A stretch of DNA of 57,621 nt from Acidobacteriota bacterium (GTDB taxonomy: Bacteria; Acidobacteriota; Vicinamibacteria; Vicinamibacterales; UBA2999): the NCBI GenBank assembly GCA_016789705.1, contig JAEUQR010000166.1, forward strand, positions 1 through 57,621. Direction: 5' to 3'. Of this stretch, positions 1-8,537 are shown piece after piece. The translations under genes were made by a program, and so were the position numbers. Below the pieces are notes generated by a model that was given only the letters and a program-made list of their open reading frames with translations, was not told where the DNA came from and did no database searches. Numbering within the stretch: position 1 is the stretch's first letter; each line of letters begins with the position of its first letter.

Positions 1-222
1 TTCGACGAGCTGCACCTCCGACATCTGCCGGAGGCGCAAGTACAACTCGTTGACGAGGCCCGTGGCCTGCAGCGTGTGGCTCGCGCGTTCGCGCATCAGG
101 TGCCGTGACGCCATGGCGTGCAGGTCGCCATACGCGGACGCAGCGATCTCCGAGAGGGCCTGAATGTCGCCGGATTTCCAGCGCGCCAGCAGGGACGTCA
201 GGTCGTTCGAGCGGACCGGCAT
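1..222 (-). CDS. ECF-type RNA polymerase sigma factor, N-terminal part (cut by window edge)
   Basis: Reading right to left from the ATG at 220-222 the frame stays open to base 1, giving 74 residues that begin MPVRSNDLTSLLARW. The segment HTLQATGLVNELYLRLR is characteristic of the sigma-70 region 2 of the TIGR02999 / Sigma70_ECF family, which is abundant in Acidobacteria and Planctomycetes. Such factors direct core polymerase to a small regulon and often sit beside a serine/threonine kinase; that partner would be left of the window. The C-terminal promoter -35 binding part (region 4) is missing only because the window ends. An in-frame GTG lies about 12 nt upstream of the chosen ATG. The family call is fairly sure; the regulon is unknown. 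Confidence 0.8.
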   Translation of the reverse strand, partial: MPVRSNDLTSLLARWKSGDIQALSEIAASAYGDLHAMASRHLMRERASHTLQATGLVNELYLRLRQMSEVQLVE

Positions 223-435
223 CGGACTACGCACGCACGACACGACCGCGGCACCTGCAGACGTGAGCGTTCACGCCGAGGCGTCGGGGCGCGACTGGAT
301 GTCGCGAGACTGAACGCGCGGGGAGCAGACGTTCGAGAGCCACTGAACCGACGTCCCCGATTCTACCGCTCTCACGCATCCGGCGTGGCGTGTCGATGTC
401 AGAAGCCGCGGGCAATTGCGAGCGCACCCGGCCGA
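223..435. promoter_or_regulatory. Intergenic region upstream of the ECF sigma gene; weak -10 candidate
   Basis: This 213-base gap lies between the stop of the AmiE-NamZ fusion and the start of the sigma factor gene, both on the minus strand. A TAGAAT hexamer on the minus strand (360-365) could be a -10 element for the sigma gene, but no convincing -35 is present. I see no open frame with coding character and no strong hairpin. Confidence 0.25.
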
Positions 436-2868
436 CTAGTACAACAAGTACTTCGCGCGCAGGCGCCGCCACGAGGCTTCCGCGCCGGCCCATGAGGCGA
501 CAATCGCCGCCGGATCGTCCCCCGCCTTCGCGCCGGCGAGCGCGGTGGGCGTGCCCACGAGCCGCTCACTCGTCTTCACGTCGAACTGGTCGCCGTGCAG
601 CCGGTAGAGCGCCGCGGCGATCTCGATGCCCACGCGCGTGGGCTGGAGCTGCTCGCGGTTCGTCACAACCATGAACACGCCCTGGCACGCGACCTTCGCG
701 TGCACGCTCGACGTGGGCGTGAAGCGCACCGGATAGAAGCGGATGCCCGCGAGCCCGCGCGCGTTGAGCGCCGCGGCCAGACGAGGCCCGTCGATCCACG
801 GCGCGCCGATCTGCTCGAACGGCTGATCCGTGCCGCGCCCCACGGAGATGTTCGCGTATTCGATCGCACCGATGCCCGGATAGAGCGTGGCCTGATTCAG
901 GTTCCGCATGTTGGGCGACGGGTTCACCCACGTGAGCCCGGTCTGGTCGAACCACTGATCGCGGCGCCAGCCGTCCATCTTCACCACCGTGAGGTCCGCG
1001 CCCAGACGGCGTTCGGCGTTGAAGAGCTGCGCGAGTTCGCCAATCGTCATGCCGTGACGGATCGGCATTGGCATGTAGGCGATGAAGCTGAGCAGGTCAT
1101 CGGTGGCGAGCGGCCCTTCCACCTGCCAGCCGCCAATCGGGTTCGGCCGGTCGAGCACGACCACCTTGATCTTCTGCTTCGCCGCTTCCTCGAGCACGTA
1201 GCCCATCGTGGCGAGATACGTGTAGAAGCGCACGCCGACGTCCTGCAGATCGACGACGAGTGTGTCGAGGCCCTGCAGCATCTCCGCCGTGGGACGCCGT
1301 GTGGTGCCGTAGAGCGAGTGGATGGTGAGTCCCGTGCGTTCGTCCTTCGAGGAGGCGATGCCCTCTTCGTCGAGCAGCCCGCGGATGCCGTGCTCGGGAC
1401 TGAAGAGTGAGACGAGCGTGACGCCGGGCGCGCTGTGCAGCACGTCGATCGTGGACGCGCCGGAGGCCGAGAGCCCCGTGTGATTGGTGACGAGGCCCAC
1501 CTTGCGCCCCTTCAGCACCGCGAAACCGTCGCGCGCCAGCACGTCGATGCCTGGCAGCACGCGCGTCGTCGGCATGGCCGGCACGGCGCGCCCGGGTTCG
1601 GCCACGGCGCCGAAGTCGGTGCCCGTCATGCGCGCCTCGGCGAGCGAGTCGAGGGTGGGCGCGGTGAGCGCGCTCGCGGCGATGGTGGCGATGCGGGCGC
1701 GCACGGCGCCGACGTCGCCATTGCCATCGGGATGGAGACGGCTCGAGAGGAAGATCACGAAGAGCTTCGTGCGCGGATCGACCCAGAGCGACGTGCCCGT
1801 GAAGCCCGTGTGGCCGAACGAGCCCACCGGCATCAGCTCGCCGCGGTTCGACGAAAAGCTCGTGTCCAGGTCCCACCCGAGGCCTCGGGTGGACGGCAGC
1901 CCGGCCGGCGTCGCCGGCGCGATCATCTTGGCCACGGTGAGCGGCGCGAGCACGCGGCGCGGACCGAGCGCGCCGCCGCCGAGCAGCATCCGCGCGAAGC
2001 GGGTCATGTCGCGCGCCGTGCTGAAGAGCCCGGCGTGGCCGGCCACGCCGCCCATCCGCCGCGCCGTCGGGTCGTGCACCACGCCACGCAACGGCTCGAC
2101 CTCCGGCGCCTTGCAGGGCCAGGCGTCGAGGAAGCGGCAGCGTTCGGTGGGCGCGATACGTCCCACGCGTTCGATGGGCGGCAGGAAGCCGGTATCGGAC
2201 ATGCCGAGCGGCCCGAAGACACGTTCGGCCGTGTAGCGTTCGAGCGGCAGGCCGGAGGCCTGCGCCACGATGTGGCCGAGCAGAAAGAAGTTGATGTCGC
2301 TGTAGACGAACCGTTCGCCAGGCAGCGACTGCGGCACTTCGTCCTTCGCCAGATCGATCGCGGCGTCGTAGCCCTTCCACGGGTCGCCGAGGTCGACGTC
2401 GGGCCGAAGCCCCGAGACGTGCGTGAGCAGGTGACGGATCGTGATCCCGCCCTTGCCGAATCGTTCGAAGCCGGGCACCCAGCTCGCCACCGGGTCGGTC
2501 AGGCGGAAGACGCCGCGTTCGACGAGCTGCATGACGGCGGTGGTCGTGGCCACCACCTTGGTGAGCGAGGCCATGTCGAAGACCGTGTCGAGGGTCATCG
2601 GCTCGGCCAGGGGGGCCACGGCGCGCTGGCCGTAGGCCTTCTCGAAGAGCACCGTGTCGCCCCGGCCCACCACCACGACCGCGCCTGGCATCCGTCCGTC
2701 GGCGATGCCTTTGGCCACGATCTGGTCGATCTCGGCCAAACGGGCCGGATCCACACCCGCGGGACGGCCGGCGGCAGCGGTGCGCGCGGCCGGCGCCTGG
2801 GCGGCGGCCGGGCCGGCCAGGGCAAGCGCGGCCACCAGAAATGGCACGAAGAACGTCTTACTGGACAT
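436..2868 (-). CDS. Secreted serine beta-lactamase-family hydrolase (AmiE-like) fused to DUF1343/NamZ exo-N-acetylmuramidase
   Basis: The 810-residue protein has a signal peptide (about 1-23, ending AAA-Q), a beta-lactamase/PBP-type serine hydrolase domain (about 40-400) and a C-terminal DUF1343 domain (about 440-810). The hydrolase has the SLTK nucleophile motif (101-104), a YSD second motif (189-191) and HTG (353-355). The second domain has the conserved FSPEHG stretch (489-494) and VDLQDVGVRFYTY. In Bacillus subtilis the separate proteins AmiE (YbbE) and NamZ (YbbC) remove peptides from MurNAc and release MurNAc from non-reducing ends of peptidoglycan fragments. Here both activities appear on one exported chain, so a role in cell-wall turnover or scavenging is inferred. 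No nagZ is nearby. It is transcribed away from the gene at 2938. Confidence 0.88.
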   Translation of the reverse strand: MSSKTFFVPFLVAALALAGPAAAQAPAARTAAAGRPAGVDPARLAEIDQIVAKGIADGRMPGAVVVVGRGDTVLFEKAYGQRAVAPLAEPMTLDTVFDMASLTKVVATTTAVMQLVERGVFRLTDPVASWVPGFERFGKGGITIRHLLTHVSGLRPDVDLGDPWKGYDAAIDLAKDEVPQSLPGERFVYSDINFFLLGHIVAQASGLPLERYTAERVFGPLGMSDTGFLPPIERVGRIAPTERCRFLDAWPCKAPEVEPLRGVVHDPTARRMGGVAGHAGLFSTARDMTRFARMLLGGGALGPRRVLAPLTVAKMIAPATPAGLPSTRGLGWDLDTSFSSNRGELMPVGSFGHTGFTGTSLWVDPRTKLFVIFLSSRLHPDGNGDVGAVRARIATIAASALTAPTLDSLAEARMTGTDFGAVAEPGRAVPAMPTTRVLPGIDVLARDGFAVLKGRKVGLVTNHTGLSASGASTIDVLHSAPGVTLVSLFSPEHGIRGLLDEEGIASSKDERTGLTIHSLYGTTRRPTAEMLQGLDTLVVDLQDVGVRFYTYLATMGYVLEEAAKQKIKVVVLDRPNPIGGWQVEGPLATDDLLSFIAYMPMPIRHGMTIGELAQLFNAERRLGADLTVVKMDGWRRDQWFDQTGLTWVNPSPNMRNLNQATLYPGIGAIEYANISVGRGTDQPFEQIGAPWIDGPRLAAALNARGLAGIRFYPVRFTPTSSVHAKVACQGVFMVVTNREQLQPTRVGIEIAAALYRLHGDQFDVKTSERLVGTPTALAGAKAGDDPAAIVASWAGAEASWRRLRAKYLLY

Positions 2869-2895
2869 GGCGGGATCCCTACCGGGCTGCTAGCA

Positions 2896-2901
2896 TATAC
2901 T
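2896..2901 (+). promoter_or_regulatory. -10 element (TATACT) in a short divergent promoter region
   Basis: The 69-bp gap between the two divergent genes holds TATACT on the plus strand, 36 nt before the ATG at 2938. A good Shine-Dalgarno (GAGGAGAGAG, just upstream of the ATG) follows. On the minus strand the same AT-rich patch reads TATATG or TATGCT and could serve the AmiE-NamZ gene. No clear -35 is visible. Confidence 0.45.
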
Positions 2902-2937
2902 TCGTAGGTTTTCCGGTTTTCGAGGAGAGAGACAACG

Positions 2938-3882
2938 ATGCGTGAAAGTCTGAAGCTGTCGCTTGCGGCCCTGGTGGTCGTGCTGCTCGGCGCGCTTCCC
3001 GCTATGGCCCAGACGGGCCGCATCGGCGGGCTGGTTCGCGATGACAAGGGCCAGCCCCTGAAGGGTGCCACGGTGGTGGCGGAGAACCCCGCGGCGTCGC
3101 CGCCCTCGTTCTCGGCCACGACCGACGACAAGGGCCGCTTCTCGATCATCGGCCTGCGGGCCGGCACGTGGAAGCTCACGGCCTCGGCCCCCGGCTTCCA
3201 GCCGTCGGTGGGCCAGGTGCCCATCCGCACGATCGGCCAGCCGAATCCGCCCGTCGAGTTCACGCTCGCGGCCGGCGCTCCCGGCGCGGCCGGTGCCCTG
3301 GCCGGCGTGAACACCAAGGAACTGCAGGGGGAACTCGCCGCCGCCGAAGCCAAGATGAACGCGAATGACTACGACGGCGCCATCGCCGCGTATCAGGCGA
3401 TGCTCGTCAAGGTGCCGGCGCTCAGCATGCTGCACCTGCAGATCGGCCGCGCTCAGCGCATGAAGAAGGACTACAACGGCGCGCTCGAGTCGTACCAGAA
3501 GCTCCTCGCCGCCGACCCGAACAACGAACGGGCGAAGGTCGAGATCGGCATGACCAACCTCGAGAAGGGCGACCTGCCGGCGGCTGACACCGCGCTGAGC
3601 GAAGCGGCGCAGAACATGAGCGCCGGCCGCGAGGTGTTCTACAACCTCGGCGAAGTGAAGTTCGCCAAGGGCGAGACCGACGAGGCGATGAAGTGGTACC
3701 AGCGCGCGGTCGACGTGGACGCGAACTGGGCCAAGCCCTACTTCAAGCTCGGCCTCGGCAAGCTCCAGAAGGCCGACATGCCCGGCGCCATCCAGATGAT
3801 GGAGAAGGTCATCGCCGTCGAGCCGACCTCGGCCGAAGCGGCGCAGGCCAAGGCGCTCATCGAGCAGCTCAAGAAGGGTTAG
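2938..3882 (+). CDS. Exported carboxypeptidase-regulatory-like domain protein with TPR repeats
   Basis: The 314-residue protein starts with a signal peptide (about 1-24, ending AMA-Q). A CarboxypepD_reg-like beta-sandwich follows (about 25-105; pattern GRIGGLVRDDKGQPLKGATV and GTWKLTASAPGF). From about 130 to the end come roughly four tetratricopeptide repeats with alternating A/G/Y spacing, such as YDGAIAAYQAML and PYFKLGLGKL. The pairing of a regulatory-like domain with TPRs is common in exported Acidobacterial proteins and suggests periplasmic protein-protein binding. The exact role is unknown. The start is supported by the GAGGAG ribosome-binding site. It is divergent from the peptidoglycan-recycling gene and ends in a strong terminator. 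Confidence 0.85.
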   Translation: MRESLKLSLAALVVVLLGALPAMAQTGRIGGLVRDDKGQPLKGATVVAENPAASPPSFSATTDDKGRFSIIGLRAGTWKLTASAPGFQPSVGQVPIRTIGQPNPPVEFTLAAGAPGAAGALAGVNTKELQGELAAAEAKMNANDYDGAIAAYQAMLVKVPALSMLHLQIGRAQRMKKDYNGALESYQKLLAADPNNERAKVEIGMTNLEKGDLPAADTALSEAAQNMSAGREVFYNLGEVKFAKGETDEAMKWYQRAVDVDANWAKPYFKLGLGKLQKADMPGAIQMMEKVIAVEPTSAEAAQAKALIEQLKKG

Positions 3883-3892
3883 TCACCTCCAG

Positions 3893-3922
3893 AGCCGGCG
3901 GTTCCTCGCGGAGCCGCCGGCT
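3893..3922. terminator. Bidirectional terminator hairpin between convergent genes
   Basis: A 9-bp GC-rich stem (AGCCGGCGG at 3893-3901 pairing with CCGCCGGCT at 3914-3922) with a 12-nt loop is followed by TTT on the plus strand. It lies 10 nt after the plus-strand stop and 17 nt after the minus-strand cytochrome stop, so it can end both transcripts. Confidence 0.7.
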
Positions 3923-3939
3923 TTGTCATGTACGGATGA

Positions 3940-6183
3940 TCAGCGCGGCGGCGCGGCGAGGCGGCGCGTGGCTTCGTCGATCATCCGGTCGATGTTCGGC
4001 GTGGCCGGGTCGCGTTCGCGGGCGGCCTTCCAGCTGGCGAGCGCCTCGCTGAAGCGTCCGGCACGGGCCGCGAGCACGCCCCGAATCACATACGGGCGCG
4101 CGGCCGTGGGGTCGAGCGCGAGCGCGGCCTCGACCACGCGCGCCGCCTCCGCGTCTTCGCCGCGCTGGGCGTGCAGCCAGGCAAGCGTGGCCTGCATCGG
4201 GGCCGACTCGGGGAACGAGCGCAGGCTGGCCGCCAGGTCCTGCTGCGCGCGTGCCAGCGCCTCGCCGGCGCGCCCGGGCGCGGTCGAGACATCCAGCGCG
4301 AGCAGCGACTCCGCCGCGCGCATCCTGACGACGCGTGTGTCGTCCACGAGACGCGCCATCAGCACGGCCAGCACGCGCTCGTCGCGCTGGTCGAGCGACC
4401 CCAGCGTGCGCACGGCCGCCGCGCGCACCATCGGCTCGGGGTCGGACGCCGCGCCGAGCAGCGCACCGAACACCCGCGGCTCGACCTTGCCGTCGCGCGG
4501 GCCACGCGGCGCCACCTGACGGCCGCGCTCGGTGGACGTCTGGCTCGCCGCCGGCGTCGTATCGAGCACGCGCGCGCCAGCCAGCCGCGCGATGTACTCG
4601 ATGGCGCTTGCGCGAATCACCGCTCCCTGCGAGCGGTCCACGGCGAGTGAGGCGAGCGCCGGCACCGTGGCGGCATCTCCCGTGCCGGCGCCGTACATCG
4701 TGGCGGCGAGCGTGGCGCTCTTCGTCCGGCGGGCACCGTCGCCCCACCACGCGTCCATCTGGGTCGCCGCCCACTCCGGCGTCTGCTCGTCATGGCAGGT
4801 GGTGCATGCGTTCGGCACACCGAACGCGGCCGTGGTTTCCGGTACCGGCGACTGGAAGGTGTGATCGCGGCGCCGCATCAGCAGCCGCCAGTTCACGTCG
4901 CTCATGTGGCAGTTGATGCAGCGGCTGCCCTCGGAGTCGGCCTTGTGGAACGAGTGGCGCGCGAGTTCCGCGTCGGTCCACGGCCGGGTGCTCTCGAACG
5001 CGTCCGGCGCGCGGCTTGTGACGCGCGCCAGCGGCGACTGCGGCTCGCCGGCGGCGCCGGCATCGGCCGGGCCCTGATGGCACTGCGTACAGAGCACGTC
5101 ACCGGTGCGGCCCGTGCTGACGTCCACCTTGAGCGAGAAAGGGTTGTTCGCCGTGCCATGGGCGAGGTGACAGCTCGTGCAGGTGACGGCGCCCGCCTTG
5201 AAGCAGCCGGAGAGCGTGAGCGCCTGCGTGCGGTTGAAGCGGTTGGGCCGGCCGTCAGGCCAGAACTCGCCCTGCGCGTCGAACTCCGGCAGCGGCTCGC
5301 TCAGCAGGAACGGCACGGCGTGATCTTCGTAGCGATCGCCGGCCGCGAAGTCCGTGAACAGGTTCCGCTTGTTGCCATGGCAATAGCCGCAGGTGTCGAA
5401 GGTGCGGCGTGGCGCGGCGGAGCGCGGCGAGAAGATCTTCAGCGTGTCGCTCAGCTGCCGGTTGTCGGCGCGTGAGCTGTACGTGGGAATGGACGTCGGG
5501 TCCTGCTCCCACGCCTTCATGAGCGCGACGTGCGCGCGACCGGGCCCATGGCAGGCCTCGCAGCCGATGCCCAGTTCCGTCCACGACGTCTTGTAGGTGG
5601 CGCTCGCCGCCACATAACCGCGCTCGAGATTGGTGGCGTGGCAGTTGAAGCAGTTCACGTTCCAGATCTGCTTCATGTCGTGTGCGCCGTCTGGAATCGG
5701 TGTGGTCTCCTTCCAATCGAGCCAGCGTTTCGCCTCGACGTGCCAGAACACGGGCAGCACGTACATGCGCCCGTCGGGCAGCGTCGAGAGATAACCCTGG
5801 AAGCGCTTCGAGCCGAGCGTGTAGTCCACGCTGTGCGTCTCCGCCGCGCGCCCGGCGGCGCGCATGGTGACGAAGGGCTTGCCCTGACGCATGCCGAACT
5901 CGTAGGAGCGGCCGTGCGCGGTGAACCGCGCGTCGCGCGAGAAGTCGCCAAGCAGCGTGGCCTCGGCCACCGGCCGCGTCATCTGGATGTGCAGCGACGC
6001 CTTCCAGCGTGTGTAAGCATCCGCATGGCACGACTCGCAGGCGGCGGACCCGACGTAGTCGGCGGAGGGCCCGGGCGTGGTGATGGGCACGGCCGACGGC
6101 AACTCCGCGCGCTGGGCCGCGAGCCATGTGGACGCGGCAAGAACCGCTGCAGCAGCGACGAGAATCCGGGACCCGGTACGCAT
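3940..6183 (-). CDS. Octahaem c-type cytochrome with HEAT and TPR repeats
   Basis: Counting from an upstream ATG at 6204 (754 residues), there are eight CxxCH haem-binding motifs: CESCH 56-60, CFNCH 185-189, CEACH 215-219, CGYCH 272-276, CTSCH 342-346, CTQCH 372-376, CINCH 429-433 and CTTCH 467-471. An N-terminal hydrophobic export segment covers about 12-30. HEAT-like repeats (about 505-640) and TPR-like repeats (about 665-735) follow. The arrangement fits cytochrome c554/NapC-NrfB-like multihaem families extended with repeat domains, seen in Acidobacteria and Planctomycetes. A periplasmic electron-transfer role is inferred; the redox partner is unknown. I chose the second ATG (6183, residue 8 of the longer form): the first ATG overlaps a long inverted repeat, and TATTCT lies 9 nt before 6183. 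Confidence 0.85.
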   Translation of the reverse strand: MRTGSRILVAAAAVLAASTWLAAQRAELPSAVPITTPGPSADYVGSAACESCHADAYTRWKASLHIQMTRPVAEATLLGDFSRDARFTAHGRSYEFGMRQGKPFVTMRAAGRAAETHSVDYTLGSKRFQGYLSTLPDGRMYVLPVFWHVEAKRWLDWKETTPIPDGAHDMKQIWNVNCFNCHATNLERGYVAASATYKTSWTELGIGCEACHGPGRAHVALMKAWEQDPTSIPTYSSRADNRQLSDTLKIFSPRSAAPRRTFDTCGYCHGNKRNLFTDFAAGDRYEDHAVPFLLSEPLPEFDAQGEFWPDGRPNRFNRTQALTLSGCFKAGAVTCTSCHLAHGTANNPFSLKVDVSTGRTGDVLCTQCHQGPADAGAAGEPQSPLARVTSRAPDAFESTRPWTDAELARHSFHKADSEGSRCINCHMSDVNWRLLMRRRDHTFQSPVPETTAAFGVPNACTTCHDEQTPEWAATQMDAWWGDGARRTKSATLAATMYGAGTGDAATVPALASLAVDRSQGAVIRASAIEYIARLAGARVLDTTPAASQTSTERGRQVAPRGPRDGKVEPRVFGALLGAASDPEPMVRAAAVRTLGSLDQRDERVLAVLMARLVDDTRVVRMRAAESLLALDVSTAPGRAGEALARAQQDLAASLRSFPESAPMQATLAWLHAQRGEDAEAARVVEAALALDPTAARPYVIRGVLAARAGRFSEALASWKAARERDPATPNIDRMIDEATRRLAAPPR

Positions 6184-6203
6184 CCGACTGGCAGAATATG
6201 CCA

Positions 6204-6281
6204 TTTGTAACGGGGTCTGTCACGGTCACCGGCGGCAACGAAACCGTGACGAGCCGTGACCGTGACAGACCCCGTTACAAA
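6204..6281. repeat. Perfect 26-bp inverted repeat with 26-nt spacer
   Basis: The arm at 6204-6229 (starting TTTGTAACGGGGTCTGTCAC) is matched exactly, in reverse complement, by 6256-6281. The spacer 6230-6255 itself repeats the CCGTGAC word of the right arm. The right arm contains the stop codon of the glycosyltransferase (6275-6277) and the left arm touches a possible ATG of the cytochrome gene (6202-6204). In RNA it would be a very stable stem-loop, so it can end the glycosyltransferase transcript. The wording (GGGTCTGTCAC) resembles other intergenic palindromes in this window. Confidence 0.9.
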
Positions 6282-7447
6282 CGGATCTGCTTCTCCCGGA
6301 TGAGGTCCTCGTAGAGCGTCTCGATGTCGGTCACGAGGCGTCCGGCGTCGTAGGTGGCGGCCACTTTCGTCCTCCCGTGCTGCCCCATCGTGCGGCGCAT
6401 CGCCGGGTCGGCGAGCAGCGTCACGACGTGCCGGGCGACGGCCGCGGCATCGTCCATCGGGGCGAGCAGGCCGCTCACGCCGTGCTCGACGACGTCGGCC
6501 ACGCCGCCCACGTCGGTCGAGACCACCGGCACGCCCGCCGCCATCGCCTCGATGAGCGCCACCGGCGAACCTTCGTTGCGCGAGGTCAGCGCCATGACAT
6601 CGATGTCGGCATAGAGCCGGTCGATGTCGGCGCGCCAGCCGAGGAACCGCACGGCGGCCGTGAGACCGAGTGCCGCGGTCTGCAGCTCGAGGGTCTGACG
6701 GAGTTCCCCGTCGCCCACGATGAGGAACCGCGCGCCCGGCACCTGCCGGCGCACCTCGGCGGCGGCCGCGAGGAACACCTCGTGCGCCTTGATCGGCACG
6801 AGCCGCGCCACGATGCCGATGAGCGGCGCGTCGCCCACGCCGAGTTCGGCGCGCAGTTCCCCCCGGCGGCGCTCGGCCGCGAGCAGCGGCACCAGGTCGA
6901 AGCCGAGCGGCACGGCCCGGTACTGCGACGCCTTCCCGACGCCGAGCGCGATGAGTTCATCGCGCACCCGGGTCGTCACCGCGAGCAGGCGGTCGGTCTT
7001 CCACGCGAGACTCTGCTCGATGCCGCGATAGACGGCGGTCTTCGCCGGCGAGAAGTAGCCGCGCAGCACGTGGCCGTGATACGTGTGCACCACCGCCGGC
7101 ACACCGGCCAGAATCGCTGCCGCGCGTCCCACCGCCCCGGCCTTCGCCGTATGGGTGTGCACGACATGCGGGCGGATGCGGCGCATGAGCGACACGAGGC
7201 GCGACAGCGTCTGCACGTCGCGCAGCGGCCGGATCTCGCGGCCGAGGTCGGGGATGACCTCGACCTTGGCCGTGCGCCCGTGCAACTCGAGGTAGTTGCC
7301 CTCGCCCGCTTCCTCCGTGCCGGTCACGAGCGTGGACTCGAAACGGGCCGGGTTCAGCCGCTCGTGCAGCAGTGTGGCATGAATGGCCGGCCCGCCGATG
7401 TTCAGGCGCGCGATGAGGCGCACGACACGGATCGTGGCGGTGGACAT
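6275..7447 (-). CDS. GT4-family glycosyltransferase
   Basis: From the ATG at 7447 the protein has about 390 residues and begins MSTATIRVVRLIARLNIGGPAIH, a typical GT4/GT-B start. An HTHTAKAG motif marks the N-terminal Rossmann half. The C-terminal half carries an EX7E-type motif in RNEGSPVALIEAMAAG followed by VPVVSTDVGG. Such retaining enzymes move a nucleotide-activated sugar onto a growing lipid-linked chain at the inner face of the membrane. It follows another GT4 gene by 13 nt, so they are co-transcribed, and it is the last gene before the inverted repeat. An in-frame extension of 34 residues upstream is not supported because it would overlap the previous gene. Donor and acceptor cannot be told from sequence. 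Confidence 0.85.
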   Translation of the reverse strand: MSTATIRVVRLIARLNIGGPAIHATLLHERLNPARFESTLVTGTEEAGEGNYLELHGRTAKVEVIPDLGREIRPLRDVQTLSRLVSLMRRIRPHVVHTHTAKAGAVGRAAAILAGVPAVVHTYHGHVLRGYFSPAKTAVYRGIEQSLAWKTDRLLAVTTRVRDELIALGVGKASQYRAVPLGFDLVPLLAAERRRGELRAELGVGDAPLIGIVARLVPIKAHEVFLAAAAEVRRQVPGARFLIVGDGELRQTLELQTAALGLTAAVRFLGWRADIDRLYADIDVMALTSRNEGSPVALIEAMAAGVPVVSTDVGGVADVVEHGVSGLLAPMDDAAAVARHVVTLLADPAMRRTMGQHGRTKVAATYDAGRLVTDIETLYEDLIREKQIRL

Positions 7448-7460
7448 GTCGACAGTGCCT

Positions 7461-8537
7461 TCATCGAACGGCGTGCCGGAGCACGTCGGCGACAGTGCCC
7501 TCCCATCGTCGTATCGAGTAGCGGTCAACCACGGTCGCGCGCCCGGCATGGCCGATGCTCGTACGCAGATCCGGGTCTTCGATCAGTTGCGCCAGCACGT
7601 CGAACCACTCCTGGTCAGAGGCGGGCAGGAACCCGTTCACGCCGTGCTGCACGATTTCAGTATTGACGCCGACAGGGCTCATCACCGCGGCTGCCCCCAT
7701 CGCCATGGACAGCAGTCCCTTCAAACCGCACTTGCCGCGTGTCCATGCCGTGTCCGGCAGGGGCATCACGCCGATGTCCATCTCTCGCAGCAAGGCCATT
7801 TCCGCTTCGGGAGACCATGCCTCCCCGACGATCTCCGCCGGCGGGTGCGCGAACGAGGCATCGCCCATCACCCTGATGCGAATCCGGTCGCCGAAGGCGC
7901 GCTTCGCGCGCTCGAGCACCGGCAGCAACGTGCGAAGGTGCGGGATGGTCGACAGACTTCCACTCCAGCCGATGGTGAGTTGTGATTTCTCCGGCGCCTT
8001 CTCCTCCGGCGCATACCGGTCGGTGTCGATGCACGTCGGCACCACCGTGACCCGCGACGAATGCTGGCGTGCCCAGGCGGCCAGATACTCGTTGCCGGCC
8101 AGGGTCACCTGGGCCCGCCTGGCAATGGCCGCACACTTCTCGATGTTCTTGAGCCACGCAAACCGCTGATTGCCTTCGGAGACGTCCCTGATCCAGATAG
8201 CGTCGTCGAAATCGAACACGAGAGGCGCCTGGACCTGTGCGAGTCGCTCGCTCCACGCCGGGCCAAGGAAGAACGCCTCCCGCTGGACCAGGAAGAGGTC
8301 GATCGCGCGGGGCACCGTCGTCTGCCTGAAGCGCTCGACCGCCGCGCGCGCCGCGATCCAGGCCTTGGCGACAGCACGGTCCCGGCCGTAGAACAGCCGC
8401 AGGTCCTCGCGGTCGAGCAGCCAGTCGTATTCGACGGAGATCCCCCGCCGCTGGAGATGTGGAAGGTACGCTTCAACCCGATAGCGCTGGCTCGGACTGA
8501 GATTGGGGGCGTGAAGCGCCAGGAAACCAACGTGCAT
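7461..8537 (-). CDS. Glycosyltransferase (GT4-like, GT-B fold)
   Basis: The 358-residue protein begins MHVGFLALHAPNLSPSQRYRVEAYLPHL, a form seen in GT4-like enzymes of capsule and EPS clusters. The second half contains LTIGWSGSLSTIPHL and the donor-site region GLKGLLSMAMGAAAVMSPVGVN. The usual first glutamate of the EX7E motif is not clear (TRGKCGLKGLLSMA), so this is a divergent member. It is the first gene of a two-gene minus-strand unit facing the divergent region at 8538-8835. Function in building the locus polysaccharide is inferred; sugar specificity is unknown. Confidence 0.78.
   Translation of the reverse strand: MHVGFLALHAPNLSPSQRYRVEAYLPHLQRRGISVEYDWLLDREDLRLFYGRDRAVAKAWIAARAAVERFRQTTVPRAIDLFLVQREAFFLGPAWSERLAQVQAPLVFDFDDAIWIRDVSEGNQRFAWLKNIEKCAAIARRAQVTLAGNEYLAAWARQHSSRVTVVPTCIDTDRYAPEEKAPEKSQLTIGWSGSLSTIPHLRTLLPVLERAKRAFGDRIRIRVMGDASFAHPPAEIVGEAWSPEAEMALLREMDIGVMPLPDTAWTRGKCGLKGLLSMAMGAAAVMSPVGVNTEIVQHGVNGFLPASDQEWFDVLAQLIEDPDLRTSIGHAGRATVVDRYSIRRWEGTVADVLRHAVR

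Noticed and set aside
1435..2907. Plus-strand open frame of 490 codons opposite the AmiE-NamZ gene
   Set aside because: Antisense shadow of a gene with clear catalytic motifs.
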